Below are positions 35,838 to 44,381 of a stretch of DNA of 64,000 nt, in pieces (within the stretch, counting starts at the first letter, position 1; each line of letters begins with the position of its first letter). A program made the translations under genes and the position numbers. The notes beneath the pieces were generated by a model. That model did not search any database. It saw only the letters and a list, made by a program, of their open reading frames with translations, and was not told the DNA's origin. Location of the stretch: positions 90,553 to 154,552 of the forward strand of contig JAAZXY010000002.1 in the NCBI GenBank assembly GCA_014239855.1, written 5' to 3'. The stretch is from Acidimicrobiales bacterium. GTDB taxonomy: Bacteria; Actinomycetota; Acidimicrobiia; Acidimicrobiales; MedAcidi-G1.

Positions 35838-35860
35838 TCCCGCCTCCGGCGGAATGACCC

Positions 35861-38674
35861 CTACCCGTCGTAGTTGTAGGCGGTGGCCTGGGGCTTGACC
35901 GGGCGGGCCATCCAGAGCGGTCGCCGGAGGTTCCCCGGTCCGGGGCCCGGTCGGGTCTTGGCCAGCCACTCCTCGAAGATGCGGTGCGAGGCCGCGGTGT
36001 CGACCACCACATCGCCGTAGGCATCGCCGACCTCGGCCGGACCCACGGTGACCCGCTGCAGCCAGCAGTGCATGCCGCTGATCGGGTCGGGCTGCACGGG
36101 GAAGGTCAGGTTCTGGTGCACGCCGGTGTCGGTCCACCAGATCAGGCCGGTGTCGGGATCGTCGCTCTCGTAGGGCTCTGCGCCGTGCTCGCGCCGCAGC
36201 CGCCAGCGACCATCGTCGTCCCGCTCGATGGATGCCTTGCCGGCCCCCCACGAACGGGCCTCGTCCTCCTCGAGGCGCCACCGACCCATGTGGTGGCTGG
36301 CCGCCACCACCCCGGGTCGGATGCCCTCGGTCCGCCACGACTGGATGACGAAGTGGCCCGTCCGGGTGGTGATCCGCACCAGGCCGTTCTCGTCGATGCC
36401 CAACTTCTCGGCATCACTCGGGTGCAACCACAGCGGATGCCGGTGGCTGATCTCGTTGAGCCACTGGCTGTTGGCTGAACGGGTGTGGATGAGCGTCGGG
36501 ATCCGGAAGGTCGGCACGAGGATGCGTTCGCCGGCCGTCATGTCCAGGTCCTCCCAGTGGACCTGGCTCTTGATGAACGCCGGCATCGAGTACTCGGGCC
36601 AGCCCCAGTCGCGGATGGTCTCCGAGAAGAACTCCAGCTTCTTGGACGGTGTGGGGAAGCCGAACTTCGCCTCTCCGTCGATGTCCACGGCCGGTGAACC
36701 GTCACCGATGAACGGCATGTGGCCGGTGATCTCGTCCAACGAGTCGTGCGAACCGGCGGTTCCCGGTCGGCGCCACACGCCGTTGTCGTCGAGCACCGCA
36801 CCGTTCAGGTCGGCCTCGGTCACCTCACGTTCGTAGACCTGTGCCTGATCGCCGGGCAACGAGAACGAGCCCTTGCGGCGCATGTACTCCAGTGGGGTCA
36901 CGCCCTCGGCGGCCGCCGCCTCGGGCAGGCCGGGGACCGAACCCTCGAACAGCATCGAGTAGTACTCGTCGAGGCTGAGCGGTGTGCCCGGATCGGTCTG
37001 ACTCTCGAACTGCTGGCGGATGCCGAGAGAGCCGTCGGGATCGATGCGCCACGACAGGTCGATCCAGAATTCCTGCTCCTCCCAGACCTCGCCGGGGTTG
37101 GCCTCGTGCGTGCGCTCGAAGGTCTCGCCGTCGAGCTCGCGGTGGCGGCGGGTCACCGGCTGTCGGAAGCCGATCCACCGCCCGTTATGGGTCTCGAAGC
37201 TGGACACGTCGTGACGTTCCGAGGCGATGCCCATGGGAAGCACATAGTCGGCGAACCACGCCGACTCGTTCCACGTCGGGGTGAGCGCCACATGGCAGCC
37301 GATCAGGTCGGGGTCGCGCAGCACCTCCATCCAGGTGAATCCGTCGGGGTTGGTCCACAACGGGTTGTAGACCCGGGTGAAGTAGGTGTCGATGCGTCCC
37401 CGGCCGGCCTTCAGGAAGTGGGGCAGCAGGATCGACAGCTCGTGGTGGCTGAGCGGGTACTCGATGGGCCACTGCATCTCGTTCCACCGGCCCTGGGGCT
37501 CGGGGTGGATGGGGGTGACGGGGATGAACTTGTTCCAACCATTCGCGTTGGTGCCGCCCTCGGTACCCACCGACCCGGTCAGGACGTTCAGGAACTGCAG
37601 GCAGCGGGCCACCATCCAGCCGCCCTCGTTGCCGGCCGACGAGGCCCGCCAGGTGTGCGAGGCGAACTTCCCGAGGCCGCCGCCGATGACCCGGGCCACC
37701 TCCAGGATCTGGGCTTCTTCGATACCGCACACCCGGGCCGCCTCGGCCGGGGTGTAGTCGGCGTACTGGTCGATCAGGGCCTGGCGCACGTTGGCGAACG
37801 TGGGCTCCAGGTCGGGTCGGGCCTCGGCGAGAAAGGTCTCCCAGTTGACCCACCGCTCGAAGAAGGCGGCGTCCCACGTGTCGTCGATGAGCAGCAACCG
37901 GGCGATGGCCAGGAGCATGAACGCCTCGGTCCCCGGCCACGGCGACATCCAGTGGTCGGCCTTGGCCGCCGTGTTGGACAGCCGGGGATCGACGCAGATG
38001 ACCGTGGCGCCGTTCTTCTGGCCCTCGATGATCCGCTGGGCGTGCGGGTTGAAGTAGTGGCCGGCCTCGAGGTGCGACGAGATGAGGAAGATGACCTCGG
38101 CGTTGGCGAAGTCGGCCGACGGGCGGTCGAAGCCCATCCACGAGGCGTAGCCCACCCGTGCGCCGCTGGAGCAGATGTTGGTGTGGCTGTTGTGCCCGTC
38201 GATGCCCCAACTGTGGAGCACCCGCTCCATGTAGCTGTCGTCGCCCATCCGACCGACGTGGTACATGATCTCGTCGTGGCGGTCCTCGCGGAACGCCGTG
38301 CCGATCCGGTCGCCGATCTCGTCGAGCACCTGTTCCCATGAGATCTGCTCCCAGAGCCCTTCACCCCGGTCGCCGACGCGCTTCATGGGATGCAGGATCC
38401 GCTCGGGGTCCTCGACCTGGTTGATGGTGGCCGGACCCTTGGCGCAGTTGCGGCCCCGGCTGGCCGGATGCACCGGGTTTCCCTCGAACTTGGTGATCCT
38501 CCCGGTGTCCTTGTCGACCCAGGCCAGCAGCCCGCAGTTGGCCTCGCAGTTGAAGCAGGTGGTCGGCACCAGTCGGTGGGCGCGACGCACCTTGGTCGGC
38601 CAGGCCAACGGGTCCAGGGACTCGACGTGGTCCCACGACTCCTCGGGCGGGTAGGCGGAAAGGGTCTCGGTCAT
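35861..38674 (-). CDS. Molybdopterin-dependent oxidoreductase, catalytic subunit
   Basis: This 937-residue DMSO-reductase-superfamily protein carries an N-terminal [4Fe-4S] motif (Cys40, 43, 47 and 77). A Cys at about 168 in HTNICSSGARVGY aligns with the molybdenum ligand of Cys-type enzymes such as Nap/Nas, polysulfide or thiosulfate reductases. Later segments include the MGD-binding region LISSHLEAGHYFNP and the C-terminal beta-barrel domain. There is no twin-arginine signal, so it works in the cytosol unless carried across by a partner. It follows the fused ferredoxin/NrfD gene by 33 bases. Substrate is not evident; polysulfide, thiosulfate or an organic oxide are possible. Confidence 0.85.
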   Translation of the reverse strand: MTETLSAYPPEESWDHVESLDPLAWPTKVRRAHRLVPTTCFNCEANCGLLAWVDKDTGRITKFEGNPVHPASRGRNCAKGPATINQVEDPERILHPMKRVGDRGEGLWEQISWEQVLDEIGDRIGTAFREDRHDEIMYHVGRMGDDSYMERVLHSWGIDGHNSHTNICSSGARVGYASWMGFDRPSADFANAEVIFLISSHLEAGHYFNPHAQRIIEGQKNGATVICVDPRLSNTAAKADHWMSPWPGTEAFMLLAIARLLLIDDTWDAAFFERWVNWETFLAEARPDLEPTFANVRQALIDQYADYTPAEAARVCGIEEAQILEVARVIGGGLGKFASHTWRASSAGNEGGWMVARCLQFLNVLTGSVGTEGGTNANGWNKFIPVTPIHPEPQGRWNEMQWPIEYPLSHHELSILLPHFLKAGRGRIDTYFTRVYNPLWTNPDGFTWMEVLRDPDLIGCHVALTPTWNESAWFADYVLPMGIASERHDVSSFETHNGRWIGFRQPVTRRHRELDGETFERTHEANPGEVWEEQEFWIDLSWRIDPDGSLGIRQQFESQTDPGTPLSLDEYYSMLFEGSVPGLPEAAAAEGVTPLEYMRRKGSFSLPGDQAQVYEREVTEADLNGAVLDDNGVWRRPGTAGSHDSLDEITGHMPFIGDGSPAVDIDGEAKFGFPTPSKKLEFFSETIRDWGWPEYSMPAFIKSQVHWEDLDMTAGERILVPTFRIPTLIHTRSANSQWLNEISHRHPLWLHPSDAEKLGIDENGLVRITTRTGHFVIQSWRTEGIRPGVVAASHHMGRWRLEEDEARSWGAGKASIERDDDGRWRLRREHGAEPYESDDPDTGLIWWTDTGVHQNLTFPVQPDPISGMHCWLQRVTVGPAEVGDAYGDVVVDTAASHRIFEEWLAKTRPGPGPGNLRRPLWMARPVKPQATAYNYDG

Positions 38675-38707
38675 TTCAGGCTCCGGTGCGGTGAAGGGAG
38701 GCGGTCG

Positions 38708-40255
38708 CTACGACAGGGGGACCGACTGGCCGGCCCGGACGTAGGCGTCCTCGTAGGCGAACAGGCCGTACAGGGCGGCCAGGGGGACGATGGGCTGGAC
38801 GGGACCGTTCCAGTCGAAGACGAACTCGCCGAACACGATGTCGAGCCCCAGGAAGAGGAGAGCGAAGCCGGTGCAGAACAGCCATTCGCGCCACCGCTTC
38901 TTCTGCGCCCCGTGGCGAAGGTCGGCCAGGGCCATGGTCACGTGCCGGGAGTGGCCACCCCGGACCTCGGCTCCGACCAGCGCGGCGTTGGCCACCAGGC
39001 CAGCCAGGAACAGCCACTTGACCGACTCGTGGGACGGCACGTCGAAGAACTGGTCGAGCAGCGACCACGAGGCCCCACCGGCCATGACCGCCTGGGCCAG
39101 TAGGACGGGCAGCAGCAGCGGTTCCTGCCAGAGGTCCCGACCTTCGCATTGACCGAACAGGAAGGCTGTGTAGCCCGCGGTACCCAGGGCCAGCAGCACG
39201 GTTGGCACCACCAGCACCGGCAGCACACCGCCGACATCGGCCAGACCAGCCACCCACCAGGCGCCCAGACAGGCGGCGAAGGCGCCCAGGATCCAGGCCC
39301 CCTTGACCAGCCACGACGTCGAGTTGCCCCTGGTCAGCAGGTACAGGAACCGTGTGGGCTGCTTGAGGTCGCCGACCAGCAGCACGCCGGTCAGGGCCAG
39401 GAAGACACCGGCCACCACGGGTGGAACCACGCCGACCACCGACTGTTCGTCACCGTGTCCGAGTAGCACCAGTAGCGAGGCGACCAGCATCACGCCGGCC
39501 GCGATGGCCTTGGTGACCAGGTAGCCCGACACCATCGAGCCCCATACCGGCGGATGCGCGGTGGTGTAGGCGGTCCGGGCCATGGCCTCGCCGTCGTCCC
39601 GGGTGGGTGCGGCGGTCAGGGCCACCGGGGTGGGGGTGGAGTGGCCGGGGGTGGTGTCGGCCCAGATCAACCCGTCGTCGGAGATGGCCGAGGCCAGCGG
39701 GTCCAACGACGACGCGGTGGCTCCGGTGTAGATGACCTTGGGGCGGGTGTTCTGCTCGGGCGACCGCACCAGTCCACCTTCGGCGTGCAGGCGGCTGATC
39801 TCGCTGTCCGGATCGTCGAGGTCGCCCACCCGGATGGCCTGGGTGGGGCACACGATCACGCATGACGGCTCGAGGCCGTCTTCGATCCGGTGGTTGCAGA
39901 AGTTGCACTTGTGGGCGGTCTTGGTCTCCGGGTTGAGATAGATGGCGTCGTACGGGCAGGCGTTCATGCACGCCTTGCAGCCGATGCAGTCGTCGTCCTG
40001 GAAGTCGACCACCCCGTTGTCGGCCCGGTGCAGCGCCGAGGTGGGACAGATGGTCATGCACGGCGCGTCCTCACAGTGGTTGCAGCGCATGACCGAAAAG
40101 AGACGGTCGGTATCGGGGTGGGTGCCCGTCTCCACGTACTTGAGCCAGGTGCGGTTCACCCCGATGGGCACGTCGTGCTCGCTCTTGCAGGCCACCGTGC
40201 AGGCATGGCAGCCGATGCAGCTGCCGGAGTCCAGGACGAATCCGAGCCGGGTCAC
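38708..40255 (-). CDS. Fused four-cluster ferredoxin / NrfD-type membrane anchor
   Basis: The 515-residue protein joins an Fe-S subunit to a membrane subunit. Residues 13-137 carry four cysteine clusters (CIGCHACTVAC, CNHCEDAPCMTIC, CIGCKACMNAC and CNFC...CVIVC), as in DmsB/PsrB. Residues about 235-515 hold eight or more hydrophobic segments of the NrfD/PsrC quinol-binding type. A polar linker joins them. The GTG start at 40255 overlaps the TetR stop (GTGA). With the catalytic subunit downstream this makes a quinone-linked two-gene complex. Separate B and C genes are the usual form, so the fusion is of note. Confidence 0.85.
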   Translation of the reverse strand: MTRLGFVLDSGSCIGCHACTVACKSEHDVPIGVNRTWLKYVETGTHPDTDRLFSVMRCNHCEDAPCMTICPTSALHRADNGVVDFQDDDCIGCKACMNACPYDAIYLNPETKTAHKCNFCNHRIEDGLEPSCVIVCPTQAIRVGDLDDPDSEISRLHAEGGLVRSPEQNTRPKVIYTGATASSLDPLASAISDDGLIWADTTPGHSTPTPVALTAAPTRDDGEAMARTAYTTAHPPVWGSMVSGYLVTKAIAAGVMLVASLLVLLGHGDEQSVVGVVPPVVAGVFLALTGVLLVGDLKQPTRFLYLLTRGNSTSWLVKGAWILGAFAACLGAWWVAGLADVGGVLPVLVVPTVLLALGTAGYTAFLFGQCEGRDLWQEPLLLPVLLAQAVMAGGASWSLLDQFFDVPSHESVKWLFLAGLVANAALVGAEVRGGHSRHVTMALADLRHGAQKKRWREWLFCTGFALLFLGLDIVFGEFVFDWNGPVQPIVPLAALYGLFAYEDAYVRAGQSVPLS

Positions 40256-40845
40256 GGGGCCACCGGAACCATCTGGGCCACCGGAACCATCTGGTGGATG
40301 CCGGCACACAGCAGGTCGACCAGGCGGTCGAAGCTGTCGTCCAGGTCGACCGGGTGGGGGTGGCCGTCACCCGACTCGAGGTGGGCAAAACCGTGGAGGG
40401 CGCTGCGCATCGACCGGGCGGCATGTACCCGGTCGTCGTCGGCCAGGCCGTAGGCGACCAGGGCCTGGCCCAGGACGGCCACCACCCGCTCGACGGCCTG
40501 TTCCAGTTCGGGGTCACCGGCGCACGGGTAGCGGTCGGTGGCTGCGTAGAGGCCCGGATGGTCGTTCACCATGACCCTCCAGGCCCGGCCCATGGCCCGG
40601 ACGGCATCGTCGCCGGCCAAGCCGACGGCGGCTTCGCTGAGTCGACTGGCCAGGATCTCCCGACCCCGGAGGCCCAGGGCCCGGATGAGGGCGTCGTAAC
40701 TGTCGACGTGCCGGTAGAGGGCGGGCTGGCGGACCCCCAGGCGTTCGGCCACCCGGGTCAGGGTCACGGCGTCGAGGCCCTCGGCGTCAGCCAGTTCGGC
40801 CGCCGAGTCCACGACCTGTTCGGTGTCCAACGTTCGGCGGCTCAT
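40252..40845 (-). CDS. TetR-family transcriptional regulator
   Basis: The 197-residue protein has the TetR HTH (VVDSAAELADAEGLDAVTLTRVAERLGVRQPALYRHVDSYDALIRA split by the usual turn) and a TetR_C_33-like ligand domain. It heads the molybdoenzyme operon, with a GTGA overlap into the ferredoxin/NrfD gene, an uncommon place for a regulator and consistent with autoregulation. A 15-bp palindrome lies 15 bases upstream of its start. The C-terminal twelve residues are coded by a duplicated 18-mer (VAQMVP-VAQMVP-type repeat). Confidence 0.87.
   Translation of the reverse strand: MSRRTLDTEQVVDSAAELADAEGLDAVTLTRVAERLGVRQPALYRHVDSYDALIRALGLRGREILASRLSEAAVGLAGDDAVRAMGRAWRVMVNDHPGLYAATDRYPCAGDPELEQAVERVVAVLGQALVAYGLADDDRVHAARSMRSALHGFAHLESGDGHPHPVDLDDSFDRLVDLLCAGIHQMVPVAQMVPVAP
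40257..40292. repeat. 18-bp tandem duplication at the tetR 3' end
   Basis: Two exact copies of GGGCCACCGGAACCATCT encode the C-terminal repeat of the TetR protein and lie just upstream of the GTG start of the ferredoxin/NrfD gene. The duplication spaces that start's ribosome-site region. Confidence 0.9.
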
Positions 40846-40859
40846 GGCCGCACCCTACT

Positions 40860-40874
40860 GTTAGAGACTCTCAC
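40860..40874. promoter_or_regulatory. Palindromic operator candidate upstream of the tetR-molybdoenzyme operon
   Basis: GTTAGAGACTCTCAC has six of seven positions paired. A second GTTAGAG half-site lies at 40881-40887, 21 bp away (two helical turns). The same 7-mer recurs in the site at 45819. Confidence 0.5.
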
Positions 40875-40912
40875 GTGCCAGTTAGAGGGAACCACATCGC
40901 TTGCGGGGCCGA

Positions 40913-41710
40913 TCACCAGACCACGAGCCCGGCGCCCACCGTGACCAGCACGGCCCCCCACATGGCCCGCGGTCCGAGGGCCTCACGGGCCATCAGCACG
41001 CCGAGTACCACCGACACCTGACGAAGACCGGCCACCTGCCCGGCCTGAGCCTGCTGGAAGGCCACCAGCACCAGGCCGTACGCCCCACCCTGCCCGACGC
41101 CCACCACCGCGGCCTGGCCCAGCACCGGCCGGATCCTGGCCATGCCGGGCTGACGGACGGCCAGCACGCCCACCGAACTGACGATCATGATCACCGAGAG
41201 GTAGCCCATGGCCCCGGTGAGGTCCACCGAACGGGCGTCGATGAGCGAGTAGCCCACCGTGCACAGGCCGGTCACCGCGGCGAGCAGCATGGCCCTCCGC
41301 TCCTGACGCTGTGTTCCCACCCCGGCAAGGGAGAGCAGGCCGACAACCAGAACGATCAGGCCGACCACCGTGAATGCCGACGGGGTCTCGTCCAGGAGCA
41401 GCCAGCCCCCGAGCCCGACCAGCAGCGGAGCCGTGCCCCGCGAGATCGGGTAGGCCACACCGAGACTGCCCGTCCGGTAGGCCGAACCCAGCAGCCCCAT
41501 GTACAGGCCCTGAGCCAGCGATGAGGCCAGCACCCACCCCAGCACCTCGCCCGGCGGGTCGGCCACCGCGGCGGGTAGCAGCGCGATTCCCACGAACAGG
41601 TAGGCCAGCGCAATGACCACCTCGGGGTCCCCGCCCCGGTGGAGACGGGCGTTCCAACCGGCGTGCAGGACCGTGGAGGCCAGCACCAGGAGCACGGCGG
41701 ACAACGGCAT
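40913..41710 (-). CDS. EamA/DMT-family transporter
   Basis: The 265-residue protein is almost wholly hydrophobic with about ten membrane segments in two EamA repeats (PISRGTAPLLVGLGGWLLLDE ends the first). It is the last gene of an operon that starts at the aminotransferase. It may export or import a metabolite of that pathway. EamA members of this kind are ten-helix secondary transporters; their substrate cannot be told from sequence. The phosphotransacetylase gene is 30 bases upstream. Confidence 0.83.
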   Translation of the reverse strand: MPLSAVLLVLASTVLHAGWNARLHRGGDPEVVIALAYLFVGIALLPAAVADPPGEVLGWVLASSLAQGLYMGLLGSAYRTGSLGVAYPISRGTAPLLVGLGGWLLLDETPSAFTVVGLIVLVVGLLSLAGVGTQRQERRAMLLAAVTGLCTVGYSLIDARSVDLTGAMGYLSVIMIVSSVGVLAVRQPGMARIRPVLGQAAVVGVGQGGAYGLVLVAFQQAQAGQVAGLRQVSVVLGVLMAREALGPRAMWGAVLVTVGAGLVVW

Positions 41711-41740
41711 GGTGCGGCCCCTCCCTCGTGTTCCGGTCGA

Positions 41741-42682
41741 TCAGGAGCGGGAGCGAACTCGGGCCTGGAGTCCGGCGATGACCGCCACATCGACGATGTC
41801 GGTCGCCGAACAGCCTCGGGAGAGGTCGTGCAGCACGCCGTCCAGGCCCTGGAGCAGCGGCCCGTAGGCCCGGGCACCGCCGAGGCGCTCGGTGACCTTG
41901 TAGGCGATGTTGCCGCTGTCCAGGTCGGGGAACACGAAGACGTCGGCCGATCCGGCCACCGGTGATCCGGGGGCCTTGACGGCAGCCACCGCGGGAACGA
42001 TCGCCGCGTCGAACTGCAACTCGCCGTCGACCGCCAGGTCGGATCGCCGCTCGGTGACCAGTGCCGTGGCGGCACGCACCTTGTCCACCCGGGGATGCTC
42101 GGCGCTCCCCTTGGTCGAAAAGGACAACATGGCCACCCGGGGTGGTCCACTGCCGGCGGCCGGACCGGCCAATCCGATCCAGGTGTCGGCCGTGGAGGAG
42201 GCAATGGTGGCCAACTGGGTGGCATCCGGATCGGGCACCACGCCGCAGTCGCCGTAGGCCACCGGCCGGCCGTCAGCCAGCACCATCAGGAAGCAGCTCG
42301 AGACCACGTCCACCCCGGGAGCCACCCCCAGCACCCTGAGCCCGGCCCGCAACACGTCGGCTGTCGACCGGGTGGCCCCGGCCACCGCGGCGTCGGCCAC
42401 TCCGGAGCGAACCAGCACGGTGGCCGCCACGACGGCGTCGCCCACGTCCAGTCCGGCGTCCTCGGCCCGGGCGATCGCCTCGGCCTGTCGCGCATCGTCA
42501 CGGTCCACGATCGGATGGACGGGCTGCACGAGGCCCTCGTCCACCAGCTGGATGGCCGCGAAGTCGGCCCGTGGATCGCCCAGATCAGCCAGCACCACCC
42601 GTGCCGGGTCAGCCGCCGCCCGCTCGTACCAGGCGGCGACGACCGCTGGAACGTCGGAAGGGCTCAACCCTTGCCCCGCCAC
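41741..42682 (-). CDS. pta: Phosphate acetyltransferase
   Basis: The 313-residue protein covers the PTA domain that interconverts acetyl-CoA and acetyl phosphate. Typical segments are VAGATRSTADVLRAGL, a VSSCFLMVLADG stretch, YGDCGVVPDPDA, the STKGSAEHP region, VDGELQFDAAIVP and VFVFPDLDSGNIAYK. The GTG at 42682 lies just inside the permease gene; a TTG at 42667, overlapping the permease stop, is the alternative start. Beside a taurine-type aminotransferase and transporter it would convert acetyl phosphate from sulfoacetaldehyde acetyltransferase, but that enzyme's gene is not in the window. Confidence 0.88.
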   Translation of the reverse strand: MAGQGLSPSDVPAVVAAWYERAAADPARVVLADLGDPRADFAAIQLVDEGLVQPVHPIVDRDDARQAEAIARAEDAGLDVGDAVVAATVLVRSGVADAAVAGATRSTADVLRAGLRVLGVAPGVDVVSSCFLMVLADGRPVAYGDCGVVPDPDATQLATIASSTADTWIGLAGPAAGSGPPRVAMLSFSTKGSAEHPRVDKVRAATALVTERRSDLAVDGELQFDAAIVPAVAAVKAPGSPVAGSADVFVFPDLDSGNIAYKVTERLGGARAYGPLLQGLDGVLHDLSRGCSATDIVDVAVIAGLQARVRSRS

Positions 42683-43527
42683 GGGATGAGACGCCGCTCC
42701 AGGAATCTCATCGCCAGGTCCATGGCCACGCCGATGACCCCGATGATGATGATCGAGACGACCACCACGTCCATTCGGAAGAACTTCGAGGCGGCGAAGA
42801 TCATCGCGCCCAGGCCGGTGGTGGTCCCGGTCAGCTCGGCGGCCACCAGGGTTCCCCAGCACACACCGAGGGCCACCCGCATGCCGGTGAAGATGTCAGG
42901 CAGCGCATTGGGCAGGATCACGTAACGCAGGATCTGCCACTTGTTGGCGCCGAGGGAATAGGCGGCGTGGACCTTCGATCCCCGCACGCCGAGCACGCCG
43001 GCCCGGGCGGCGATGACCATGATCCACACCGCGGCGAAGAACAGCAGGTTGACCTTGGACCCCTCGCCGATGCCGAACCACACGATGAACAGGGGCAGTA
43101 GGGCCAGGGGCGGCACAGGGCGCAACAACTCGACAATGGGGTCGAAGATGCCCCGCAACCGGTTGGACAACCCCATGGCGAACCCGACAGGCACACCCAC
43201 GATCACGCCGTAGACGAGGCCCTTGAGGACCCGCCAGAGGCTGGCCCACGTGTGGTCCCACAGGCTGACCCGACGGTATCCGTCGGTGGCCAGCTCGACG
43301 AAGGCGTCCCATGTCTGGCGCATCGACGGGAAGGTCCGGTCGTTGATGATGGGCTCGGGACCACGCTTGATCCACCACCAGATGAAGGCCACGAAGAGGA
43401 GGGAGGCGACGCTCCACAGGGGCGAGCCCTTGACCTCGGAGGCATCACCGAAGGTCACCGTCTTGCGGGCGCTGGCCCCCTTGCGGCCCGCTCCCTCGCG
43501 GCTCAGGATCGACTCGAGCACGCTCAC
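42664..43527 (-). CDS. ABC transporter permease, taurine/sulfonate/nitrate type
   Basis: The 287-residue permease has a polar N-terminus and six hydrophobic segments. The EAA loop is in the LGANKWQILRYVILPNALPDIFTGMR region, close to the TauC/SsuC pattern. It starts at a GTG overlapping the ATPase stop (GTGA). Partner ATPase is upstream. No substrate-binding protein gene is in the operon, which is unusual for this importer type. Sulfonate, taurine, nitrate or pyrimidine precursors are the usual cargoes. Confidence 0.88.
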   Translation of the reverse strand: MSVLESILSREGAGRKGASARKTVTFGDASEVKGSPLWSVASLLFVAFIWWWIKRGPEPIINDRTFPSMRQTWDAFVELATDGYRRVSLWDHTWASLWRVLKGLVYGVIVGVPVGFAMGLSNRLRGIFDPIVELLRPVPPLALLPLFIVWFGIGEGSKVNLLFFAAVWIMVIAARAGVLGVRGSKVHAAYSLGANKWQILRYVILPNALPDIFTGMRVALGVCWGTLVAAELTGTTTGLGAMIFAASKFFRMDVVVVSIIIIGVIGVAMDLAMRFLERRLIPWRGKG

Positions 43528-44330
43528 GACACGGCCCCCTCGTGGCCCATGATCTGCTCCTCCATCTCCCAGATGAGCGACAGCAGTTCCTCGCGCTTGT
43601 CAATGAACTCCGGCGAGGCCTTCATCTCACGGGGATCGACGTCGAGACCCTTGGCCGCGAACGGCAGCTCGTACTCGCGCTCCACCCGGCCCGGTCGGGG
43701 GGCCATGACGAACAGCCGGTCCCCCAGGTAGAGGGCCTCCTCCACGCTGTGGGTGACCAGCACGATCGTCTTGCCCGTCTCCTGCCAGAGCTTCAGGATG
43801 AGGCTCTGCATCTTCTCCCGGGTCAGCGCGTCGAGGGCCCCCAATGGCTCGTCCATGAGGATGACTTCAGGGTCGTTGGCCAGGCAGCGGGCGAGGGCGA
43901 CCCGCTGCTGCATCCCGCCGGACAACTCGTACACCGCCTTGTCCCCGAAGCCCTGCAGGCCCACCGTGGAGAGCAGGTCCTGGACCAGTTCGTTGGTCTC
44001 GGAGCGCTTCTTCCGGTTCATACGCGGACCGAAGGCCACGTTCTGGGCCACCGACTGCCACTCGAACAGGGCGCCCTGCTGGAAGACCATCCCCCGTTCC
44101 TGACCGGGCCCCCTGATGGCCTCGCCGCCGAGGGTCACCGACCCCGCCGTGGGGGCCAGGAACCCGGCGATGATGTTGAGCAGCGTCGTCTTGCCGCACC
44201 CCGAGGGCCCGAGCAGCGTCAGCAACCGCCCCGCCTCGAGGTCGAATGAGACGTCGTGCAGGGCCTGGACCGAGCCGCCCTTGGGCAACTCGTAGACCAT
44301 GCCCAGTCCCTCGACTGAAAGATCCTTCAC
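43524..44330 (-). CDS. ABC transporter ATPase, taurine/sulfonate type
   Basis: The 268-residue ATPase has Walker A GPSGCGKT at residues 41-48, the signature LSGGMQQR at 136-143 and Walker B VILMDEP at 156-162. It resembles TauB/SsuB ATPases, which energise uptake of sulfonates or nitrate-type anions. It lies 51 bases downstream of the aminotransferase stop. The C-terminal 60 residues after the H-loop (VTHSVEEAL) are acidic and specific to this subfamily. Confidence 0.9.
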   Translation of the reverse strand: MKDLSVEGLGMVYELPKGGSVQALHDVSFDLEAGRLLTLLGPSGCGKTTLLNIIAGFLAPTAGSVTLGGEAIRGPGQERGMVFQQGALFEWQSVAQNVAFGPRMNRKKRSETNELVQDLLSTVGLQGFGDKAVYELSGGMQQRVALARCLANDPEVILMDEPLGALDALTREKMQSLILKLWQETGKTIVLVTHSVEEALYLGDRLFVMAPRPGRVEREYELPFAAKGLDVDPREMKASPEFIDKREELLSLIWEMEEQIMGHEGAVS

Positions 44331-44381
44331 GTTGCGGTCCCCCCTCGGTCCCGGCGTCGTTCCCCGACCAACCGTGCCGGT

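Noticed and set aside
32894..35857. A 987-codon open frame antisense to the two amidohydrolases
   Set aside because: In GC-rich DNA long antisense frames are common; its predicted sequence is low-complexity Gly/Arg/Val/His-rich and has no motif, while the minus strand carries two clear enzymes.
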